Below are positions 53,912 through 63,167 of a DNA stretch of 64,000 bases, piece by piece (position 1 is the first letter of the stretch; every line of letters starts with the position of its first letter). Made by a program: the position numbers and the translations under genes. The notes under the pieces were generated by a model that did no database searches, was not told the origin of the DNA, and saw only the letters and a list, made by a program, of their open reading frames with translations. Origin of the DNA: Naasia lichenicola. GTDB taxonomy: Bacteria > Actinomycetota > Actinomycetes > Actinomycetales > Microbacteriaceae. The stretch is from assembly GCF_004801885.1 (NCBI RefSeq), contig NZ_SSSM01000006.1, positions 310,001-374,000 of the forward strand, written 5' to 3'.

Positions 53912-55966
53912 CTACGACTCCGTCAGGCCTCGGCGTTCGAGGAGCGGGGCGATGTCGGCGTCTCGGCCGCGGAACTCGCGGTAGGCCTCGAGCGGGTCGC
54001 GGGATCCGCCGATGCCGAGCACGTGTCGACGGAAGCGGTCGCCGTTCGCCCGGGTCATGCCGCCGTTCTCCTCGAACCACCGCACGGTGTCCGCGTCGAG
54101 CACCTCGCTCCAGATGTAGGAGTAGTAGCCGGCGTCGTAGCCGCCGGCGAACACGTGGGAGAAGTAGGTGCTGGAGTAGCGGGTCGGCACGGCTCGATCG
54201 GCGAGGCCGACGCGCTCGAGTGCTGCACGCTCGAACTCGGCGACATCGGTGACCGCCTCGGCCTCGGCGGATGACAGTCCGTGCCAGGCCTGGTCGAGCA
54301 GCGCCGCAGCGAGATATTCGCTGGTCCTGAACCCCTCGTTGAATGCACGCGACGCGATGAGCCGGTCCACCATCTCCTGCGGCATCGGCTCGCCGGTGTC
54401 GAAGTGCTTGGCGTAGTTGGCGAGCACCTCGGGCCAGAGCATCCACATCTCGTTGACCTGGCTCGGGAACTCCACAAAGTCTCGGAAGACGCTGGTCCCG
54501 GCGAATCGCGGGTAGGTCACCGTCGCGAACAGGCCGTGCAGGGCGTGACCGAACTCGTGGAAGAGCGTGGTGACCTCGTCGAGAGTGAGCAGGGTCGGCG
54601 TCCCCGGAGCGGGCCGGGGAACGTTGAGGTTGTTGGTGACCACCCGCGGCGTGCCCAGTAGTCGCGACTGCGAGACGAACGAGTTCATCCACGCGCCGCC
54701 GTGCTTGGAGTCGCGCGTGTAGAGATCGAGCAGGTAGAGCCCGATCGGCGTCCCGTCGTCCTCGGTGACCTCGAAGACCCGCGCCTCGCCGTTGTACGCC
54801 GCGAGGTCGAAGCGCTCCTCGAAGCGGATGCCGTAGAGGCTGGTGGCGGCGAAGAACACCCCATCGCGAAGCACGCGCTCCGCGTCGAAGTAGGGGCGCA
54901 TGGCCGAGGTGTCCACGTCGAACCGGGCGGCGCGCACCTTCTCGGTGTAGAACGCCCAGTCCCAGCTGGCGAGCGTGCTGTCCGTCTCGGTCGCGTCGAT
55001 CTGCTCCTGGAGGACAGCTGCCTCGGCTCGAGCGTTGGCGGCGGCCGGCGCGGCCAGGCGGCGGAGAAGGGCATCGACCGCCTCGGGGGTCCCCGCAGTC
55101 TGTGCGGCGGTGACGGCGGCCGCGTGCGAGCGGAAGCCGAGAAGCTCGGCGCGGCTGGCTCGGAGCCGTGCGATCTCGAGCACGACGGGGCGGTTGTCGG
55201 CGTCGTTGTCCCGAGCGGCCCGGGACTGCGAGGCGGTCATGATCCGCTCCCGCAGCGCGCGGTTCGTCAATGACGCCAGGTAGGGGTGGCCGGTCGGCAG
55301 GACGAGGGTGATCAGGTATCCCTCGAGTCCGCGGGACGTCGCGTTCGCGGCGGCGGTCGCGATGGCGTCGGCGCCGAGACCGTCCAGCTCGGACACGTCG
55401 GCCACATGCACGGCGAGGGCGTTGGTGTCGTCGAGCAGGTCGGTGTCGAAGCGGGTGGTGAGCGTGGACAGGCGCTGATTCACCTCGCGCAGCGTCGCCT
55501 TGTCAGCATCGCCGAGCCCTGCGCCCGAGAGCGTATAGCTCGTCAGGTAGCGGTCGACGAGGTAGACCGCTTCTGCGTCGAGCTGCTCTTCGCCGGCGGC
55601 GACGCGCTCGGACACAGCCCGGATGCGTTCATAAAGATCGGAGTCGAGCCGGATGCGATCGCCGTGCGCAGACAGGCGAGGTGCGATCCGCTCTTCGAGC
55701 TCTGCGATGAACGGGGTCTTGTCGGACGAGCTCAGCCCGAAGAACACCGCCGAGACGCGCTTCAGGATTCGCCCGCTCCGCTCGAGTGCCTCGATGGTGT
55801 TGGCGAACGTCGCGGGCTCGGGGGCGACGAGGATCGCCTGGACCTCAGCGATCTGCTCAGCCATCCCGCGCTCGAACGCCGGCTCGTAGTGATCGTCCCG
55901 GATCTCGGCGAATGGGGGCAGCTGGAACGGCAGCGAACTGGGGGAGAAGAAGGGGTTCTCGGTCAC
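53912..55966 (-). CDS. dcp: M3-family peptidyl-dipeptidase (Dcp-like)
   Basis: A 684-residue zinc metallopeptidase. The zinc site is TTLFHEFGHALHGLFA, with the downstream Glu in DFVEFPSQVNE. The C-terminal YSSTYFSHVFAGGYDAGYYSYIWSEVLDAD is the substrate-side signature of oligopeptidase A/Dcp. Cytosolic, with a role in peptide turnover alongside PepN. The start is GTG with TAGGCT (55973-55978, minus strand) six bases upstream. Confidence 0.93.
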   Translation of the reverse strand: MTENPFFSPSSLPFQLPPFAEIRDDHYEPAFERGMAEQIAEVQAILVAPEPATFANTIEALERSGRILKRVSAVFFGLSSSDKTPFIAELEERIAPRLSAHGDRIRLDSDLYERIRAVSERVAAGEEQLDAEAVYLVDRYLTSYTLSGAGLGDADKATLREVNQRLSTLTTRFDTDLLDDTNALAVHVADVSELDGLGADAIATAAANATSRGLEGYLITLVLPTGHPYLASLTNRALRERIMTASQSRAARDNDADNRPVVLEIARLRASRAELLGFRSHAAAVTAAQTAGTPEAVDALLRRLAAPAAANARAEAAVLQEQIDATETDSTLASWDWAFYTEKVRAARFDVDTSAMRPYFDAERVLRDGVFFAATSLYGIRFEERFDLAAYNGEARVFEVTEDDGTPIGLYLLDLYTRDSKHGGAWMNSFVSQSRLLGTPRVVTNNLNVPRPAPGTPTLLTLDEVTTLFHEFGHALHGLFATVTYPRFAGTSVFRDFVEFPSQVNEMWMLWPEVLANYAKHFDTGEPMPQEMVDRLIASRAFNEGFRTSEYLAAALLDQAWHGLSSAEAEAVTDVAEFERAALERVGLADRAVPTRYSSTYFSHVFAGGYDAGYYSYIWSEVLDADTVRWFEENGGMTRANGDRFRRHVLGIGGSRDPLEAYREFRGRDADIAPLLERRGLTES

Positions 55967-56002
55967 GATTCGAGCCTATTGCGAAGAAATGGCGATTCGG
56001 GC

Positions 56003-56032
56003 TTGCCGAGTCGCACGTCGACGCACTACCGT
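56003..56032 (+). promoter_or_regulatory. Promoter upstream of the 15-codon ORF
   Basis: -35 TTGCCG (56003-56008), an 18-base spacer and -10 TACCGT (56027-56032). It is divergent from dcp. Confidence 0.45.
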
Positions 56033-56064
56033 GAATTCAACGTCGAAACCGAAAGGAGATTGTC

Positions 56065-56112
56065 ATGGCATTCGAGCCAGAGACCATTTCTGTCGGCGTT
56101 TCCGTCGCGTAG
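56065..56112 (+). CDS. Putative 15-residue peptide ORF
   Basis: ATG to TAG encodes MAFEPETISVGVSVA. It has a textbook ribosome binding site, GAAAGGAG (56051-56058) six bases upstream, a promoter-like pair before that, and a 9-bp hairpin that begins inside its stop codon. It may be a leader peptide, a small regulatory peptide or a peptide precursor. No modifying enzyme is adjacent. The rest of the gap up to 56369 shows no convincing gene. Confidence 0.4.
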   Translation: MAFEPETISVGVSVA

Positions 56113-56143
56113 ACGATCCGAGCCCCGCGCTCCTGGATCGTCT
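56111..56143 (+). terminator. Hairpin at the end of the 15-codon ORF
   Basis: AGACGATCC (56111-56119) and GGATCGTCT (56135-56143) form a perfect 9-bp stem with a 15-base loop that overlaps the ORF stop. No T tract; it may terminate or attenuate. Confidence 0.45.
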
Positions 56144-56368
56144 CCGGTGGAAGCGCTGATGTAGCCGGACCTGTCCCATCGTGCATGTGCACGTGCGACC
56201 GATTCCCTCATTGCCCCGTGCAGTGGCCCTCGCCTGCGAGGAGTCAGATGGCATGGGAGCCCACCTCATTCCGTCAACTGCTGACGGCTATTCTGCCGCG
56301 CTCTTTTCACGCCTATTTCGGGCGCTAATTGTTGCGCCATCGACAAACAATGCCAAGGAATCGCTTTC

Positions 56369-56611
56369 ATGACCGCAATAATCGAGATCCGAACGGGTCC
56401 CGACAATCGAATGACAATCGACACGGGCTCGACCCCTGTCTCCGTCCTGGATCGCGCCGCCCTGCGGCTCGGGCTGCGGCTGATCCTCTGGGGTCGGCGC
56501 GAGCGACCGCAGATGGATCCGGTCGAGCTGCACCGTCGGGCCGAGGTGCGTCGAGCAGCCGCGCGAGAGCGCGACCGCATCATCGCGGCCAGCTACCTCT
56601 ACCGGCTATGA
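56369..56611 (+). CDS. Hypothetical small protein with basic amphipathic tail
   Basis: An 80-residue protein: MTAIIEIRTGPDNRMTIDTG, then RAALRLGLRLILWGRRER and a charged helix EVRRAAARERDRIIAASYLYRL. AAGGA is about nine bases upstream of the ATG. The basic amphipathic helix could bind membrane or nucleic acid, but no family is recognised. It is oriented with the 15-codon ORF 256 bases upstream. Confidence 0.55.
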   Translation: MTAIIEIRTGPDNRMTIDTGSTPVSVLDRAALRLGLRLILWGRRERPQMDPVELHRRAEVRRAAARERDRIIAASYLYRL

Positions 56612-56678
56612 GCAGTCTGCTCGAGGGTCGGGTGGCACCGTCTCCGGCTGGACCCACGTCGCATGCGTGCGACGGGCA

Positions 56679-56717
56679 GTATCGAGGTCCTTGCGTTCTG
56701 CGCGAGGGCCTCGATAC
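56679..56717. repeat. GTATCGAGG inverted repeat
   Basis: GTATCGAGG (56679-56687) and CCTCGATAC (56709-56717) pair perfectly over nine bases. A CTCGACCGACGAG stretch follows. Placed between convergent genes. Confidence 0.5.
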
Positions 56718-56759
56718 GGCGCTGGTGCGGCTGCTCGACCGACGAGTGCGCTCGGCGGG

Positions 56760-57059
56760 TCAGTCGTCCCAGCCGTCGGACTCGGCCTGGTCGTCGGTCA
56801 CTAGGACCTCAGCGGCTCCGGTGACAGAATTCACGGTCACCGTGTACTGCACGCCGGTCGAGGTGATGAACTCCAGTGTCGCGTGCGGTCGTCCTTCCAA
56901 CCAGGTCAGCGTCCACATCGACTCGCGGGGGTCCGCGTCGCCTTCGCCGCCCTCCTCGAGGGCGAGCACCTCGACGTCGCGGATGATCCCCACGACGTCC
57001 TCCGTCAGTCGTGACGGGGGAGTCGCCCCGTAGGCCCACCGGGTACCGAGCTGGATCAT
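56760..57059 (-). CDS. Hypothetical protein
   Basis: A 99-residue soluble protein (MIQLGTRWAYGATPPSRL...) with a beta-rich second half (MWTLTWLEGRPHATLEFIT, VQYTVTVNSVTGAAEVLVTDD) and an acidic end. The ATG has TAGCGT (57067-57072, minus strand) seven bases upstream, so leaderless. No family recognised. Confidence 0.6.
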   Translation of the reverse strand: MIQLGTRWAYGATPPSRLTEDVVGIIRDVEVLALEEGGEGDADPRESMWTLTWLEGRPHATLEFITSTGVQYTVTVNSVTGAAEVLVTDDQAESDGWDD

Positions 57060-57110
57060 GCCCCCGACGCTACCGCGATCGGGTCCGTGTCCCGACCCGG
57101 TCGACGCGGA

Positions 57111-57557
57111 TCAGCCGAGCGAGATGTCGTAGGTCACCCAGTCGGTCTTGTCCGACACCTTGTCGTACAGGGCGCGGGCGGTCGCGTTGTTCTTGTCGGT
57201 CATCCAGCGCACCACGCCGAAACCGCCGTCGCGACCCTCGCCCTTGATGTGGTCGATCAACGCACGAGCCACGCCCTTGCCGCGCTGATCGGGCGCCACG
57301 AAGAGATCCTCGAGGTAGAGGCCCTTGTCGTTCTCCAGCAGTCGCTGGAACTCGCGGACGTGCGCGAGCCCCACCAGCTTGCCGTCGTCATCCACCGCGA
57401 CGAGCCCACGATGCGCCGCCTCGGCCCCGTGCAGCCACGCCCACGCGCGCATCGCACGCGCGTCGGGCAGCGGCGTCTCGTAGAAGTCGGCGTATCCCGC
57501 GTACAGCTCGTACCAGGCGAAGAAGTCGCCCTGCTCCAATGGTCGGACAGAGACCAT
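57111..57557 (-). CDS. GNAT-family N-acetyltransferase
   Basis: A 148-residue acetyltransferase. The acetyl-CoA loop is LFVAPDQRGKGVARALIDHI, preceded by LVGLAHVREF and followed by NNATARALYDKV. Substrate unknown. It lies 12 bases downstream of valS on the same strand with AGGGGG upstream, so it is probably in the valS operon. Confidence 0.9.
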   Translation of the reverse strand: MVSVRPLEQGDFFAWYELYAGYADFYETPLPDARAMRAWAWLHGAEAAHRGLVAVDDDGKLVGLAHVREFQRLLENDKGLYLEDLFVAPDQRGKGVARALIDHIKGEGRDGGFGVVRWMTDKNNATARALYDKVSDKTDWVTYDISLG

Positions 57558-57569
57558 GCGTGTTTCCCC

Positions 57570-60182
57570 CTAGAGAACTTCGCTCGGTTCGAGAACGATC
57601 CCCGTCACCGCCAGATCGGTGCCGCGTTCGAACGAGAGATCGCCGATCTTACCGACTGCCTTGAGGTCTCCCTCGGCAAGCTGCAGGAGCGCCACCTGAT
57701 CCTCCGGACCAGAGATGGTGGCGGAGGTGACGAGCGTCTTCTGCGACGCCTTGGCCTCGGTCTTCGCGCGGCGGATGCCGATCAGGGCGGCGCTCGCGAG
57801 CTTCAGCAGGGCGGTGTCGGCGGTCTCGGGCAGAGTTCCGGGCACGGGCCAGGCCGCCTGGTGCACGGATCCCTCGGAGTACCAGGACCAGGGCTCCTCC
57901 GTCGCGAAGGGCAGGTACGGTGCGAACAGTCGCAGAAGGGTGTCGAGCGCTTCGCGGAGCGCGGCGACGGCCGAGGCCTGGCCGCCATCCTCCATCTCGT
58001 CGCCCCCGTAGGCGCGCTCCTTGACCAGCTCGAGGTAGTCGTCGCAGAAGGTCCAGAAGAACTCCTCGGCCGTCTCAAGGGCACGGGCGTGGTCGTACTC
58101 CTCGAGCGCGGTCGTGGCGGTGGCGATCACGGCGTCGAGGGTGGCGAGCATGCTCCAGTCGAGCGGATGCGTCACGGCATCGCGACCGAGCGTGCCGTCC
58201 GAGGCGAAGCTGAGGATGAACTTCGACGCGTTGAGGATCTTGATCGCCAGGCGGCGGCCGATGCGGATCTGGGTCGGATTCTGCGGGTCGAACGCCGCGT
58301 CGGTGCCGAGCCGGCTGGAGGCCGCCCAGTAGCGGACGGCGTCCGATCCGTGCTGCTCGAGCATGTCGGCGGGCGTCACCACATTGCCTTTGGACTTGGA
58401 CATCTTCTTGCGGTCGGGGTCGACGATGAAGCCCGAGATCGCGGCGTGCGACCACGGCTTCTGGCCCTCCTCGAGCAGGGCGCGCAGCGTCGTGGAGAAC
58501 AGCCAGGTGCGGATGATGTCCTGCCCCTGGGGGCGCAGGTCGTACGGGAAGACGAGGTTCCACAGCTCTTCGTCGCGCTCCCAGCCGCCCGCGAGCTGCG
58601 GGGTCAGCGACGAGGTGGCCCACGTGTCCATGACGTCGAGCTCGCCGACGAAGCCGTTCGCCGCGCCGCGCTGATCCTCGGCGTAGCCCGGGGGCACGTC
58701 GGTGGACGGGTCGATCGGCAGCACGTCCTCGCCGGGCACGAGCGGCTGCTCGAAGACGGGGTTGCCGTCGGCATCGAGCGGATACCAGACGGGGATCGGC
58801 ACTCCGAAGAATCGCTGACGGGAGATCAGCCAGTCTCCGGCGAGGCCGCGCACCCAGTTCTCGTAGCGCACGCGCATGAAGTCGGGCAGGAACTCCATCT
58901 CCTTGCCCGCGGCGATCAGGCGGTCGCGCAGCTCCTGGTCACGGCCGCCGTTGGTGATGTACCACTGGCGGGTCGAGACGATCTCGAGCGGACGGTCGCC
59001 CTTCTCGAAGAACTTCACCGGGTGGGTGATGGCCTTCGGCTCCTCGAGCAGCTCGCCGGTGGCGCGGAGCAGCTCGACTATGGCCTGCTTCGCTGAGAAC
59101 ACCGTCTTGCCGGCCAGCTGGGCGTAGGCGTCGATGCCGGCGTCGGTCGTGATGACGTCGGGTGCCTCGGTGCGGAATCGGCCGTCGAAGCCGATCACCG
59201 CGCGGTTGGGCAGATCGAGCTCGCGCCACCAGACGACGTCGGTGACGTCGCCGAAGGTGCAGACCATCGCGATGCCGGTGCCCTTGTCCGCCTGCGCGAG
59301 GTGGTGGGGGAGCACGGGCACGTCGACGCCGAAGACCGGCGTCGTCACCGTGGTGCCGAAGAGCGGCTTGTAGCGCTCGTCGTCGGGGTGCGCGACGAGG
59401 GCGACGCAGCTCGGGAGCAGCTCGGGGCGGCTGGTCTCGATCTCGATGTTCGCGCCGTCGGGGGTGTGGAAGGCGATCCGGTTGTAGGTTCCGGGCTGCA
59501 CGCGATCCTCGAGCTCCGCCTGAGCCACGGCGGTGCGGAAGGTGATGTCCCAGAGGGTGGGGGCGTCGGCCTGATAGGCCTCGCCGCGAGCCAGGTTGCG
59601 CAGGAAGGCCTTCTGCGAGGCGGCGCGGGCGTCGTCGCCGATCGTGCGGTAGGTCTGAGTCCAGTCGACGCTCAGCCCGAGCGCCCGCCAGACCGCCTCG
59701 AACTGCTTCTCGTCCTCGACCGTCAGCTCTTCGCAGAGCTCGATGAAGTTGCGACGCGAGATCGGCACCTGATCAGCGGCTTTGCTGCTCTTGTTGTCGC
59801 CGCCCTGATAGGGCGGCACGAAGTCGGGCGTGTAGGGGAGGGTGGGATCGCAGCGGACGCCGTAGTAGTTCTGCACCCGGCGCTCGGTCGGGAGGCCGTT
59901 GTCATCCCAGCCCATCGGATAGAAAACGGTCTTGCCGCGCATGCGCTGGAAGCGCGCGATGACGTCAGTGTGGGTGTAGCTGTACACGTGCCCGATGTGC
60001 AGCGATCCGGAAGCGGTCGGCGGCGGGGTGTCGATGGAGAAGATGCTGGAGCGAGTGGCGCCCTCGCGCTGGAACCGGTAGACGCCGGACTCCTCCCAGC
60101 GCTCGCCCCACTTGGTCTCGAGGCCCTCGAGTGCCGGCTTGTCCGGGATCGCTGACGGTGATGCGGCGTTGTCCAGGGACAT
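57570..60182 (-). CDS. valS: Valine--tRNA ligase
   Basis: An 870-residue class I synthetase. HIGH is in TASGSLHIGHVYSYTHTD and KMSKS in PDRKKMSKSKGN. The CP1 editing domain (SRPELLPSCVALVAHPDDERY, GTGIAMVCTFGDVTDVVWW) and WATSSLTPQ in the catalytic core complete it. No T-box leader is visible upstream. Confidence 0.97.
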   Translation of the reverse strand: MSLDNAASPSAIPDKPALEGLETKWGERWEESGVYRFQREGATRSSIFSIDTPPPTASGSLHIGHVYSYTHTDVIARFQRMRGKTVFYPMGWDDNGLPTERRVQNYYGVRCDPTLPYTPDFVPPYQGGDNKSSKAADQVPISRRNFIELCEELTVEDEKQFEAVWRALGLSVDWTQTYRTIGDDARAASQKAFLRNLARGEAYQADAPTLWDITFRTAVAQAELEDRVQPGTYNRIAFHTPDGANIEIETSRPELLPSCVALVAHPDDERYKPLFGTTVTTPVFGVDVPVLPHHLAQADKGTGIAMVCTFGDVTDVVWWRELDLPNRAVIGFDGRFRTEAPDVITTDAGIDAYAQLAGKTVFSAKQAIVELLRATGELLEEPKAITHPVKFFEKGDRPLEIVSTRQWYITNGGRDQELRDRLIAAGKEMEFLPDFMRVRYENWVRGLAGDWLISRQRFFGVPIPVWYPLDADGNPVFEQPLVPGEDVLPIDPSTDVPPGYAEDQRGAANGFVGELDVMDTWATSSLTPQLAGGWERDEELWNLVFPYDLRPQGQDIIRTWLFSTTLRALLEEGQKPWSHAAISGFIVDPDRKKMSKSKGNVVTPADMLEQHGSDAVRYWAASSRLGTDAAFDPQNPTQIRIGRRLAIKILNASKFILSFASDGTLGRDAVTHPLDWSMLATLDAVIATATTALEEYDHARALETAEEFFWTFCDDYLELVKERAYGGDEMEDGGQASAVAALREALDTLLRLFAPYLPFATEEPWSWYSEGSVHQAAWPVPGTLPETADTALLKLASAALIGIRRAKTEAKASQKTLVTSATISGPEDQVALLQLAEGDLKAVGKIGDLSFERGTDLAVTGIVLEPSEVL

Positions 60183-60280
60183 GGCGGGGCTCCGGTTCCG
60201 TTATGTGCGGCACCGCGTGAGGGTGCCTTTTGTGACCGCGCGTTGCGGTGACTAAAGGGTACCGGACGGGGATGGCCATG

Positions 60281-60392
60281 CTTCGTTGGTCGAGGAGGGC
60301 GCCCCGCGCCCGTCTCGAGACCGGTTGCCGCGGTCCCGACCGCGCTCAGCCGGGCTCGAGACGGTCGTGAACGGCCTCCTCGACCAACGAAG
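60281..60392. repeat. 18-bp inverted repeat with CTCGAGAC core
   Basis: The perfect 18-base arms CTTCGTTGGTCGAGGAGG (60281-60298) and CCTCCTCGACCAACGAAG (60375-60392) enclose GTCTCGAGACCG and GGCTCGAGACGG. It lies between the MHS transporter and valS on the same strand. Confidence 0.75.
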
Positions 60393-60405
60393 GTTGTTCG
60401 GGTAT

Positions 60406-61728
60406 CTAATCCGCCATGACAGTCGAAGGCGTCCGCTTCGCCAGCACCCGGGCGGCCAGGATCGCCGAGATCAAAGTGGCCGCCGAGAGGATGCCCAGCA
60501 CGATGCCGGGGTGCCACCAGGCGTTCCCGGTCGCCTGGCCCAGTCCCGCGGTGACCGCGGGGACGAAGCCGGCGATGAGCGCGCCGATGCTGTACGAGAA
60601 GGACAGGGCCGAGTAGCGGAAGTCGTCGTCGAAGAGGTCGCTCATCAGGCCCCCTAGCGCCGCCCAGCTGAGCGTGGGCAGGATGCCGCCGATGATCATC
60701 GTGGCGACCAGGATCTCGAAGCTCGAGAACTGCAGCAGGAAGTACATCGGGAACGCGATCAGGAGCGTTCCGGCGGCGCCGATCGCCACGACCCTGGCGG
60801 AGCCGATCCTGGTGGCGAGCCATCCGAAGGTGGGGATGGTGATCAGCTGCAGGAGCCCGCCGACGGTGGTGGCGATGAGCAGGTCCTGGTAGGTGAAGCC
60901 GAGCACGGCGACCCCGTAGCCGACCGTGTAGGTGTTCATCAGCGAGTAGGACCCGATGCCGAGCAGCGAGACGCCGACGGCGATGAGCAGCACGACCGGC
61001 TGGCGATGGAACATCGTGACGAAGGGGATGCGATCGCGGCGGTCGGCGGCCACGAGGTTCTTGAAGACGGGCGTCTCGTCGATCGACCAGCGCAGGTAGA
61101 GCGAGACGGCGAGAAGCGGCAGTGCGACGAGGAAGGGGATCCGCCAGCCCCACGCGGCGAGGTCCTCGGGCGTCATGACGAAGGTCAGCACGAGGAAGGC
61201 GACGGCGGAGAGGATCGATCCGACGGGGGACCCGAGCTGAGGGAACGAGGCGTAGAAGGGGCGTCGCCTGGCGTCGGAGTGCTCCGTGGCGAGCAGGATC
61301 GCGCCACCCCACTCGCCGCCGAGCGAGATGCCCTGAGCGAGGCGGAGGATCACCAGCGCGACGGCGCCGAACCAGCCGGCAGCCGCGTAGGTGGGGAGCA
61401 CGCCGATCAGGCCGGTCGCGACGCCCATCACGGCGATGGTCACGAGCAGGGTCGTGCGCCGGCCGAGCCGGTCGCCGAGGTGGCCGAACACGATCGCGCC
61501 GATCGGGCGCACGATGTAGCTGATGCCGATGGTGAGGAACGCGGTGAGCGTCGCTCCGAAGGTGCCGAGCGGCGCGAAGAACAGCGGTCCCACGAAGAAC
61601 GCGGCGAAGTAGGCGTAGACGTAGAAGTCGAACGACTCGAGGGCGGTTCCGACGAACGACGCCCAGACCACCCGGCGGGTCGTGCGGGGTGGTGCGGCGA
61701 GTGCGGGGGCGGGAGCTGTAGTGGTCAT
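60406..61728 (-). CDS. MFS transporter, metabolite:H+ symporter (MHS) type
   Basis: A 440-residue, 12-helix transporter. ASFVGTALESFDFYVYAYFAA and FGHLGDRLGRRTTLLVTI are signatures of the MHS (shikimate/proline/citrate-like) family, and RLAQGISLGGEWGGA is the loop 4-5 motif. It likely imports an organic acid or betaine. The substrate cannot be inferred from neighbours. Confidence 0.92.
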   Translation of the reverse strand: MTTTAPAPALAAPPRTTRRVVWASFVGTALESFDFYVYAYFAAFFVGPLFFAPLGTFGATLTAFLTIGISYIVRPIGAIVFGHLGDRLGRRTTLLVTIAVMGVATGLIGVLPTYAAAGWFGAVALVILRLAQGISLGGEWGGAILLATEHSDARRRPFYASFPQLGSPVGSILSAVAFLVLTFVMTPEDLAAWGWRIPFLVALPLLAVSLYLRWSIDETPVFKNLVAADRRDRIPFVTMFHRQPVVLLIAVGVSLLGIGSYSLMNTYTVGYGVAVLGFTYQDLLIATTVGGLLQLITIPTFGWLATRIGSARVVAIGAAGTLLIAFPMYFLLQFSSFEILVATMIIGGILPTLSWAALGGLMSDLFDDDFRYSALSFSYSIGALIAGFVPAVTAGLGQATGNAWWHPGIVLGILSAATLISAILAARVLAKRTPSTVMAD

Positions 61729-61887
61729 GGCCTCGAGAATTCGACGATCGGCGGCGCAGCGGTTTTCTGCACCGAGTACAGAAAGCTAACGGACCGCCGA
61801 GGTATTCCCGATCGTGCCGTCGGACATGAGCTCCGCTCCGCGCGGATGTCAGCGATGCAGCCGCCCCCATGGTCTAGGTTCTCCTGC

Positions 61888-63126
61888 ATGGATCCGGCGA
61901 CCCAGGCTCGGCACCGGCTTGCCGGCCGGCAAGACGCGGCTGCCCCGGTCATGTATCTGCTTCGTCTGCTGGCACTGGCGCTCGCCGTCGTGGTCGCCAG
62001 CGTGGGATCCGTCGCGGGGATCGCCGTCTGGTCGCTGACCAATCAGGTGACGGACAACGCGATCGACATCGGCAACGGCGACGCAGCGCCGATCCCCTCC
62101 ATAGGAGCCCTTGCCGGATCGTTCAACATGCTGATGGTGGGCGCCGACAACGCCCCGGACCAATCCGGCTTCGGCGAGACCCGTGACGCCACCCTCAACG
62201 ACGTCAACATCCTCATCCACGTGTCGGCCGATCATCAGAACGTGACGGTCGTCAGCCTTCCGCGGGATCTCGTGATCTCGCAGCCCGAATGCACCGATCC
62301 GACGAGCGGCGAGGTGTACGACGCGGTCGACGACGAACCGCTCAACGGCGCCTATCAGCGCGGCGGGCTCGGCTGCGTGGTCGCCACGGTGAGCGCGGTC
62401 ACCGGCCTCGAGATCCCGTACGCCGCCCTCTTCACCTTCGCAGGAACGGTCGCGATGGCAGACGCCGTCGGAGGCGTGCCGATCTGCCTGACGGACGCGA
62501 TCCAGGACACCGATTCAGGACTCGACCTGCCCGCCGGCACCTCGGTCGTCTCGGGTGCGACCGCCCTCGCCTATCTCCGCGATCGCCACGGCATCGCGGG
62601 GGAGAGCGACCTCTCGCGCATCTCGTCGCAGCAGGCGTACATGTCGTCCCTGTTCCGGGTGATGACGAGTGCTGGGACGCTGTCCGATCCGACCAAGCTG
62701 TACGGATTGGCGGAGGCCGCCGCGACGAGCATCAGCCTGTCCGAGTCGCTCGCGAGCGTGGACCGGATGGTGGCGATGGCGCTGGCGATCAAGGACGTCA
62801 GCCTCCAGAACATGGTCTTCGTGCAGTATCCGGTGCTCGATGATCCCGACGACGCAGCCAAGGTCATCCCGGACGACGTGCTCGCCCCGGTGCTCGCCGG
62901 GAAGCTGGCCAGCGACACGCCCGTCGTGCTGTCCGCGGATTCGCTGGGGCAGAGCGTGACCCTCGATCCGTCCGCGCCGGCCCCGGCTGCCTCGACGGAT
63001 CCGGTGGCACCCGATCCGGCAGCGACCGACGCCGCGGGGGACCCGGTCGCGACCGCCCCGCCCGTCGATGAAGGCCTGTCGGGGATGAACGCCAGCCAGA
63101 CCACCTGCTCCATCGCCGCCGACTGA
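61888..63126 (+). CDS. LytR-CpsA-Psr (LCP) family protein
   Basis: A 412-residue envelope protein with a cytosolic tail, one membrane helix (about residues 32-52) and an extracellular LCP domain. NMLMVGADNAP, NDVNILIHVSADHQNVTVVSLPRDLVI (catalytic Asp/Arg residues) and LAYLRDRHG are characteristic. LCP enzymes ligate secondary polymers to peptidoglycan. The C-terminus is a Pro/Ala/Asp-rich tail. TAGGTT (61875-61880) is seven bases before the ATG. Confidence 0.92.
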   Translation: MDPATQARHRLAGRQDAAAPVMYLLRLLALALAVVVASVGSVAGIAVWSLTNQVTDNAIDIGNGDAAPIPSIGALAGSFNMLMVGADNAPDQSGFGETRDATLNDVNILIHVSADHQNVTVVSLPRDLVISQPECTDPTSGEVYDAVDDEPLNGAYQRGGLGCVVATVSAVTGLEIPYAALFTFAGTVAMADAVGGVPICLTDAIQDTDSGLDLPAGTSVVSGATALAYLRDRHGIAGESDLSRISSQQAYMSSLFRVMTSAGTLSDPTKLYGLAEAAATSISLSESLASVDRMVAMALAIKDVSLQNMVFVQYPVLDDPDDAAKVIPDDVLAPVLAGKLASDTPVVLSADSLGQSVTLDPSAPAPAASTDPVAPDPAATDAAGDPVATAPPVDEGLSGMNASQTTCSIAAD

Positions 63127-63167
63127 GCCGAAGACTGAGCCGGGCGGACACGTGGCCGGGCAACCTT

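Noticed and set aside
56065-56112. Ribosomally made modified-peptide cluster around the 15-codon ORF
   Set aside because: No lanthipeptide, lasso, radical-SAM or YcaO-type enzyme gene is in the neighbourhood, so only a small ORF is claimed.
57087-59096. 669-codon open frame antisense to valS
   Set aside because: Low-complexity Arg/Gly/Val composition; valS on the other strand is unambiguous.
60183-60280. T-box riboswitch upstream of valS
   Set aside because: The leader is under 100 bases and shows no specifier loop or T-box sequence.
59723-61870. 715-codon minus-strand frame across the MFS gene, an inverted repeat and the start of valS
   Set aside because: It is out of frame with both recognised genes, Arg/Pro-rich, and crosses an inverted-repeat region.
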